Under the pieces are notes generated by a model. The model had not been told where the DNA came from. It saw only the letters and a list, made by a program, of their open reading frames with translations, and ran no database searches. Of a DNA stretch of 64,000 nucleotides, positions 59,412-64,000 are shown one piece after another. This stretch comes from Rhodobacterales bacterium. GTDB taxonomy: Bacteria > Pseudomonadota > Alphaproteobacteria > Rhodobacterales > Rhodobacteraceae. The DNA is taken from positions 124,001 to 188,000 of the forward strand of contig PDRY01000012.1 of assembly GCA_002748265.1 (NCBI GenBank), in the 5' to 3' direction. A program made the translations under genes and the position numbers. Positions within the stretch are counted from its first letter, which is position 1, and the number at the start of each line of letters is the position of its first letter.

Positions 59412-59422
59412 TGGTTTTACCA
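59412..59422. promoter_or_regulatory. Probable GntR/FadR operator
   Basis: TGGT-TTT-ACCA lies 18 bases before the regulator's own ATG. FadR-subfamily proteins such as PdhR and LldR bind TGGTnnnACCA-type sites, so this fits autorepression. Confidence 0.6.
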
Positions 59423-59439
59423 ATTTGCAGGGGACGCCG

Positions 59440-60210
59440 ATGCCATTCGAAAAGATCACGCCCGAAAAGCTAAGCCACGGTGTGACGCGCCAGATCGAGC
59501 AGCTCATCTTACGCGGCGTCCTGCGCCCCGGTGAGCGCCTGCCCTCCGAGCGTGAGCTATCCGAACGGCTGGGCGTGTCGCGCCCGTCCCTGCGCGAGGC
59601 CCTGGCGGACCTCTCGGATCGCGGGCTTCTGGTCAGCCGCGCCGGGGCCGGCGTCCACATCAGCAGCGATCTGGAAAGCGCCTTCCCCCCTGCCCTGATC
59701 AGCCTTCTGGCCAGCCATCACGAGGCGGTGTTCGACTACCTGTCCTTCCGCCGCGACATCGAAGGGCTGGCCGCCGAACGGGCTGCCCGGCTGGCCTCGG
59801 ACACCGATCTGAAGGTGATCGACGCGATCTGGAAGAAGATGGAAGACCAGCACAACCGCCGAAATCCCGCCGAAGAGGCGCGGCTGGACGCGAATTTCCA
59901 CCTCTCGATCGTTGAGGCCTCGCACAATGTGGTCATGCTGCACATGATGCGCTCCATGTTCGGGCTGTTGACCGAAGGCGTGTTCTACAACCGCCAGCAG
60001 ATGTTCCGGCAGCGCTTCATGCGCGATGAGATCCTGCACCAGCACCGCCGCATCAACGAGGCCCTGCAAGAGCGCGACCCCGCCGAGGCGCGGCGCGCGG
60101 TCGAGGCCCACATGAATTTCGTGGAAACCGCTCTGCGGAACCAGAAACAGCAGGACGACCACGAAGAGATTGCGCGCAAACGCTACCGGCACGAGACCGG
60201 CGAGGCCTAG
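59440..60210 (+). CDS. GntR-family regulator, FadR/FCD type
   Basis: The 256 residues have a winged helix with RLPSERELSERLGVSRPSLREALADLSDRGLLVSRAGAG near 34-72 and a C-terminal all-helical FCD ligand domain (RRDIEGLAAERAARLAS, EEARLDANFHLSIVEASHN, HRRINEALQERDPAEARRAVEAHMNFVE), whose Asp and three His form the usual metal site. PdhR/LldR-like proteins sense 2-oxo or 2-hydroxyacids. Its gene converges with the beta-glucosidase with a 4-base overlap. Confidence 0.92.
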   Translation: MPFEKITPEKLSHGVTRQIEQLILRGVLRPGERLPSERELSERLGVSRPSLREALADLSDRGLLVSRAGAGVHISSDLESAFPPALISLLASHHEAVFDYLSFRRDIEGLAAERAARLASDTDLKVIDAIWKKMEDQHNRRNPAEEARLDANFHLSIVEASHNVVMLHMMRSMFGLLTEGVFYNRQQMFRQRFMRDEILHQHRRINEALQERDPAEARRAVEAHMNFVETALRNQKQQDDHEEIARKRYRHETGEA

Positions 60211-61511
60211 CGGCTCAGCGCGTCCTTGAAGGCGTGATAGGAGGCTTTCGGGCTGCGCTCCAGCGTGTCGAAATCGACATGGATAAGGCCAAAGCGGCGT
60301 TCATAGCCGAAGGCCCATTCGTAATTGTCCAGCAGCGACCAGTAGAAGAACCCTTGCAGGTTCACGCCCTGGGCCATGGCCTGCCGCGCCGCCTCCAAGT
60401 GGCGCGCGATGAAGTCCACCCGCTCCGGGTCGGAGTGGCTGCCATCATCGGCCCAGGCCATCCCGTTTTCGGTCACGAAGATCGGCAGATCGCCCACATG
60501 ATCGCGCGCCATGCGCACCAACAGATCGCGCAGCCCCTCGGGGTAGATCTCCCAGCCCATCTGCGTCTTGGGCAGCGGACCATCGACCGCCCGCGTCGCG
60601 GGCCACGGAGTATCTGGATCGGCTTCAACTCGCGTGCGGGTGTAGTAGTTGACGCCCAGCCAGTCGATCGGCGCACCGATCAAGGCCATGTCGTCCTGCC
60701 AGCCCTGCGGGAGATGCGGCTCCAGCCCTTCGAGAGCCGGTTCGGGATAGGTGCCATGCGCGATGCTTTCGATAAACCAGCGGTTGGCGATGGCGTCGGT
60801 GCGGGCCACGGCCACAGCATCCCCGGCCCCGGCGGGCTGCACATCGGTGAAGTTCAGCACCACGCCCAGCCCGTCATGCCCATCGGCCCGGAGCCGCTCC
60901 ACCGCCAGCCCATGGGCGAGCTGAATGTGGTGCATGGCGCGGGCCGCCGCGCGGATGTCGCGCAGGCCGGGCGCGTGGTGACCTTCGAAATGCGACAGCC
61001 AGGACACGCACCAGGGCTCGTTGATCGTGGCGGTGCGGGTGATGCGATCCCCGAGACGCGCCATCACAACCTGCGCAAAATCGGCAAAGGCCTGGGGCGT
61101 TGCCCGATTGGTCCAGCCGCCCTCATCGGCAAGCACCGACGGCAGATCCCAATGATAGAGCGTCAGGAAAGGCGCAAGGCCGCGCGCCAGCATCCCGTCC
61201 ACCAGCCGGTCGTAGAAATCCAGACCTTCGGGGTTCACGGTCCGGCCATCGGGCATGACCCGCGCCCAGGAGGTCGAAAACCGATAGGCATCAAAGCCCG
61301 CCTGCTGCATCAGATCCAGATCTTCGGGCCAGCGGTGATAATGATCGCAGGCGCGCGCGCCGTCTTCTGCCCGCAGAACGTTCCGGCCCGTGGCGGCGAA
61401 ACTGTCCCAATGGCACGGCCCCGCGCCGCCGAAGGCATGGCCTTCGATCTGATAGGCCGCCGTGGCTGCACCAAAGGTGAACCCGTCAGGAAAATCTGAG
61501 CGTTTGAACAT
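60207..61511 (-). CDS. Beta-glucosidase, glycoside hydrolase family 1
   Basis: The 434 residues form a GH1 barrel: FPDGFTFGAATAAYQIEGHAFGGAGPCHWDSF near 7-38, the acid/base Glu in TATINEPWCVSWLSHFEGHHAPG, NYYTRTRVE, and the nucleophile Glu in LPIFVTENGMAW, then QGFFYWSLLDNYEWAFGYERRFGLIHVDF. It is cytoplasmic (no signal) and would split disaccharides after uptake. The start was set at MFKRSDF, which has a GAGGGG site; the frame runs 25 codons further upstream. Confidence 0.95.
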   Translation of the reverse strand: MFKRSDFPDGFTFGAATAAYQIEGHAFGGAGPCHWDSFAATGRNVLRAEDGARACDHYHRWPEDLDLMQQAGFDAYRFSTSWARVMPDGRTVNPEGLDFYDRLVDGMLARGLAPFLTLYHWDLPSVLADEGGWTNRATPQAFADFAQVVMARLGDRITRTATINEPWCVSWLSHFEGHHAPGLRDIRAAARAMHHIQLAHGLAVERLRADGHDGLGVVLNFTDVQPAGAGDAVAVARTDAIANRWFIESIAHGTYPEPALEGLEPHLPQGWQDDMALIGAPIDWLGVNYYTRTRVEADPDTPWPATRAVDGPLPKTQMGWEIYPEGLRDLLVRMARDHVGDLPIFVTENGMAWADDGSHSDPERVDFIARHLEAARQAMAQGVNLQGFFYWSLLDNYEWAFGYERRFGLIHVDFDTLERSPKASYHAFKDALSR

Positions 61512-61593
61512 CAGGAGCCCCCTCAAGCCGCCGGACGGCGCAACGACCGTCCGGCAGATGTTGGCGTTAACACCGCCTGATCGCAATGGCCCG

Positions 61594-62916
61594 TCAGCCG
61601 ATCACTGCGTCGAACGCAACGGCAAGCTTGTCGACGATCTCTCCGATCTGAGCGTCTTCGAGGATGAAAGGCGGCGCGAGCAAAACGTGATCGCCATGCT
61701 GGCCGTCAATGGTGCCGCCCATCGGATAGCACATCAGCCCGGCCTCCATCGCGGTTGCTTTCACCGCTTTCGCGACGCCGCGCGCGGGGTCAAAGGGCGC
61801 TTTCGTGTCCCGATCTGCAACCAGCTCCAGCCCGAGGAACAGCCCGCGCCCGCGGATGTCACCGACATGGGGGTGATCGGCGAACCGGTCCTCAAGCGCC
61901 GCGCGCAGGGCCGCGCCCATGGGGCCGACCCGATCCACCAGCCCGTCATCGACGAGCCGCGACAGCACCGCCCCGGCCGCCGCTGCGACAACCGGATGAC
62001 CGATATAGGTGTGCCCGTGCTGGAAGAACCCGCTGCCTTGGGCGATCTCTTGGTAGAGGCTTTCGCGGCAGAGCATCGCGCCCGCAGGCTGATACCCCGC
62101 CCCCAGCCCCTTGGCGATGGCCATGATATCCGGCACCACCCCCTCTTGCTCGCAGGCAAAGAGCGTGCCGGTGCGGCCCATCCCGCACATGACCTCATCC
62201 AGGATCAAGATCACGCCGTAGCGGTCGCAGATCTCCCGGATCCGTTTGAAATAGCCGGGCGCGGGAGGGACGGCCCCCAGGGTCGCGCCGACAACGGGCT
62301 CTGCCACGAAGGCGATCACCGTTTCGGGGCCGACGCGCAGGAGCTCGGCCTCAAGCTCATCGGCCATGCGCAGGCCGTACGCCTCCAGGCTCTCTCCCTC
62401 CTGCTGGCCACGATAGGCATAGCAGGGCGCGATATGGCTGGTTTCGATCATGAGCGGCGCAAAGGGCGCGCGGCGCCATGCATTTCCGCCAGTGGCAAGA
62501 GCGCCCAGCGTGTTGCCGTGATAGCTCTGACGGCGGGCGATGAAGCGGGTGCGCTGCGATTCGCCGCGCTCGATCATCACCTGGCGGGCCAGCTTCAACG
62601 CGGCCTCCATCGCCTCCGATCCGCCAGAGACCAGATAGGCCCGGCCCAGATCGCCCGGCGCAAGCGCGGTCAGGCGCTCGCCCAGGGCCTCCGCGGGCTC
62701 TGACGTGAAGAAGCCCGTGTGCGCAAAGGCGATCTTGTCGAACTGCGCCTTGGCAACTGCGCTGACACGCGCATCGGAATGGCCCAGACAGGACACCGCC
62801 GCGCCGCCGCAGGCGTCCAGGTAGCGTTTGCCATCGGCGTCGATGATGTAGGCGCCCTCACCACGAACGGCGACGGGCTGCTGAAGCCGAGCATGACGGG
62901 GAAAAAGATGTGACAT
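61594..62916 (-). CDS. Class III PLP-dependent aminotransferase
   Basis: A 440-residue fold-type I aminotransferase: DADGKRYLDACGGAAVSCLGHSD near 26-48, SGGSEAMEAALKLARQ near 96-111, ILILDEVMCGMGRTGTLFACE near 232-252 and the PLP lysine in PDIMAIAKGLGAGYQPAGAM. The pattern is that of omega-amino acid/amine:pyruvate or 2-aminoadipate-type enzymes; the amino donor cannot be read off. It diverges from the RpiR regulator and the TAXI binding protein, which suggests a small uptake and deamination unit. Confidence 0.9.
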   Translation of the reverse strand: MSHLFPRHARLQQPVAVRGEGAYIIDADGKRYLDACGGAAVSCLGHSDARVSAVAKAQFDKIAFAHTGFFTSEPAEALGERLTALAPGDLGRAYLVSGGSEAMEAALKLARQVMIERGESQRTRFIARRQSYHGNTLGALATGGNAWRRAPFAPLMIETSHIAPCYAYRGQQEGESLEAYGLRMADELEAELLRVGPETVIAFVAEPVVGATLGAVPPAPGYFKRIREICDRYGVILILDEVMCGMGRTGTLFACEQEGVVPDIMAIAKGLGAGYQPAGAMLCRESLYQEIAQGSGFFQHGHTYIGHPVVAAAAGAVLSRLVDDGLVDRVGPMGAALRAALEDRFADHPHVGDIRGRGLFLGLELVADRDTKAPFDPARGVAKAVKATAMEAGLMCYPMGGTIDGQHGDHVLLAPPFILEDAQIGEIVDKLAVAFDAVIG

Positions 62917-62944
62917 GGGAAAATCCTCGAAAGACCGTCAAATC

Positions 62945-62993
62945 TGAAACAGATGATTCATTCATTGACAATACATGAAACACACGAAACACT
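62945..62993. promoter_or_regulatory. Promoter and repeated words between aminotransferase and RpiR genes
   Basis: TTGACA (62965-62970), a 17-base spacer and AACACT make a plausible plus-strand promoter. The words TGAAAC, TGATTCAT, TGAAACA and CGAAACA recur within 45 bases and could be binding sites of the RpiR-type protein for both directions. Confidence 0.4.
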
Positions 62994-63032
62994 CCTCCAA
63001 AGCGATGTAAAAACGCACCAAGGGGGAATCGC

Positions 63033-63881
63033 GTGTCGACGGAGTTCGAGGAACGCCTGGCAAAATCCTATGAAGGCCTGAGCGATCAGCTCCGGCGTGC
63101 TGGCGATTTCGTGGCAACCCATCCGTTTGACACCGCGTCGCGTTCCATGCGCAGCGTTGCCCGCGAGGCGGAGGTGGCTCCGGCCAGCTTCACCCGGCTG
63201 GCAAAGGCGCTTGGCTATGACGGGTTCGAAAGCCTGCGCGACAGCCTGAGGGCGCAGATCGGGGATCAGGTCCGCAGCTTTGCCGACCGCGCCGAAGCCA
63301 TCGGAGAAAGCGTGCAATTCGCCACCGCCCATCTGGAAGCCTGCCGGTCCAATCTGGATGCTCTGAGCCACGGGCTTGATCCGCAGGCGCTCACTGAGGC
63401 GGCCGATCTTCTGTCCGGGGCGCGGCGCGTCTACCTGTTCGGTGCGCTCGGGGCGACGGGGATCGTCGAATACCTGAGCTACCTGGCCCATTACTGCACC
63501 GACAACTGGCACCTGATCGGCCGTCAGGGCGGATCGCTCGGCGGCGGGCTGGCGGCGGTGACCGAAGACGATGTCCTGATCGTCGTTACCAAGCCGCCGT
63601 TTTCGTCCCGCGCGATTCGCGCTGCCCGCTTTGCCGAAGAGTCGGGCGCGCATGTCATGGTGCTGACCGACAGCCATACCTGCCCCGCCTTGCGATACGC
63701 GCAAAGCTCCTTCATCCTTCCAACCGAGAGCCCGCATTTCTACTCGTCCTATGTGGCGACTCTCACGCTGATTGAGATTCTGATCGGCATGGTTGTCGGT
63801 CGCAGCGGCCCCGCCGCCCGCGATCGCATCGCCCGTGTCGAGCAGAGCAACCGCCGTCTGGACGAATTGCTGGACGGCTAA
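63033..63881 (+). CDS. MurR/RpiR-family regulator with SIS domain
   Basis: The 282 residues have an N-terminal RpiR helix-turn-helix (HPFDTASRSMRSVAREAEVAPASFTRLAKALGYDGFESLRDSL near 30-72) and a SIS sugar-phosphate-type domain (LLSGARRVYLFGALGATGIVEYL, VLIVVTKPPFSSRAIRAARFAEESGAHVMVLTDSHTCPALRYAQ). The start is GTG with an AAGGGGGA site. It precedes the TAXI binding-protein gene by 36 bases and diverges from the aminotransferase, so it probably controls both. In such a setting the ligand may be an amino acid-like compound rather than a sugar phosphate. Confidence 0.92.
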   Translation: MSTEFEERLAKSYEGLSDQLRRAGDFVATHPFDTASRSMRSVAREAEVAPASFTRLAKALGYDGFESLRDSLRAQIGDQVRSFADRAEAIGESVQFATAHLEACRSNLDALSHGLDPQALTEAADLLSGARRVYLFGALGATGIVEYLSYLAHYCTDNWHLIGRQGGSLGGGLAAVTEDDVLIVVTKPPFSSRAIRAARFAEESGAHVMVLTDSHTCPALRYAQSSFILPTESPHFYSSYVATLTLIEILIGMVVGRSGPAARDRIARVEQSNRRLDELLDG

Positions 63882-63917
63882 GGCCAAGAAAAGACATCAA
63901 GACAAGGGAGTACCCAG

Positions 63918-64000
63918 ATGTTTTCCAAGTTCAAGTTCACCGCTGCCGCCGTAGCGGTCGCCATGGCCGCTCCGGCTGTTGCGGAAGACTTCATCACCAT
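63918..64000 (+). CDS. Start of a probable TAXI-TRAP substrate-binding protein
   Basis: Only 27 codons are present; the gene leaves the window. They encode a signal peptide (MFSKFKFTAAAVAVAMAAPAVA) followed by EDFIT. TAXI-family TRAP binding proteins characteristically begin the mature chain with DDFITIGTGG-like sequence, so this is the likely identity; other periplasmic binding proteins are possible. A GGGAG site precedes the ATG. It follows the RpiR regulator closely. Confidence 0.5.
   Translation, partial: MFSKFKFTAAAVAVAMAAPAVAEDFIT

Overview
The window looks like a chromosomal segment of an alphaproteobacterium of the order Rhodobacterales (Roseobacter/Rhodobacter group). The evidence is high GC with strongly GC-rich third codon positions, the gene order ffh-GNAT-chorismate mutase-rpsP-rimM-trmD-rplS-rpmE, the nrdR/ribD/ribE/ribBX/ribH/nusB group, the coxII-ctaB-ctaG-coxIII-surf1-thrC operon, a perfect FNR/FnrL box, and dense ATGA/GTGA start-stop overlaps. 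Nothing here was compared with a database; all names rest on motifs, length and context.

Layout. 1-1.3 kb: start of a probable AtpI gene (minus), an ArsR regulator with a clear operator, and a small membrane gene antisense to its tail. 1.4-9.1 kb: translation and protein-export operon (ffh, rpsP, rimM, trmD, rplS, rpmE) with six GNAT acetyltransferase domains in five genes and a chorismate mutase inserted after ffh. 9.26-9.44 kb: a structured RNA that fits 6S RNA. 9.4-13.2 kb (minus): riboflavin genes, nusB and two membrane proteins. 13.3-17.9 kb (plus): Kdo-linked capsule genes kpsS, wza-like and kpsC, lying between ribE and ribD. 17.9-20.6 kb: ribD-nrdR (minus), a small ribbon-helix-helix gene divergent from a 36-codon gene, and apt. 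20.6-29.6 kb (minus): FAD oxidase, then the long cytochrome aa3 oxidase/assembly operon running on into thrC, an M16 peptidase and a RimJ-like acetyltransferase. 29.8-35.7 kb (plus): tldD, dprA, topA. 35.7-37.7 kb: a membrane protein and the scoAB CoA transferase. 37.8-42.5 kb: lytic transglycosylase and the first part of a Tad pilus locus (flp, cpaB, cpaC, OmpA-like). 42.5-49.4 kb: a rhomboid lacking its catalytic residues, trpS, an MTA/SAH nucleosidase-like gene, an aminotransferase, an AbrB transporter, UspA, a VOC protein, NfuA, tsaB and rimI. 49.5-54.6 kb: a BMP-type (nucleoside-like) ABC importer. 54.6-56.0 kb: a compositionally foreign class A beta-lactamase segment. 56.0-60.2 kb: PfkB kinase, nth, an Ogt/Ada-type methyltransferase, an OmpA lipoprotein and a GntR/FadR regulator. 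60.2-64 kb: GH1 beta-glucosidase, class III aminotransferase, an RpiR regulator and the start of a probable TAXI-TRAP binding protein.

How it works together. Most of the window is core metabolism: ribosome maturation, riboflavin, respiratory oxidase assembly, tRNA modification and base repair. The accessory parts are the capsule genes between ribD and ribE, the partial tad locus, the beta-lactamase segment and the carbohydrate/amine uptake end. Points most worth attention are the GNAT series linked by a 12-codon micro-ORF, the 6S RNA candidate, the small RHH/36-codon divergent module, hairpins that separate cox structural genes from assembly genes, the catalytically dead rhomboid, two probable CTG starts that overlap stop codons, and a recurring intergenic hairpin repeat.
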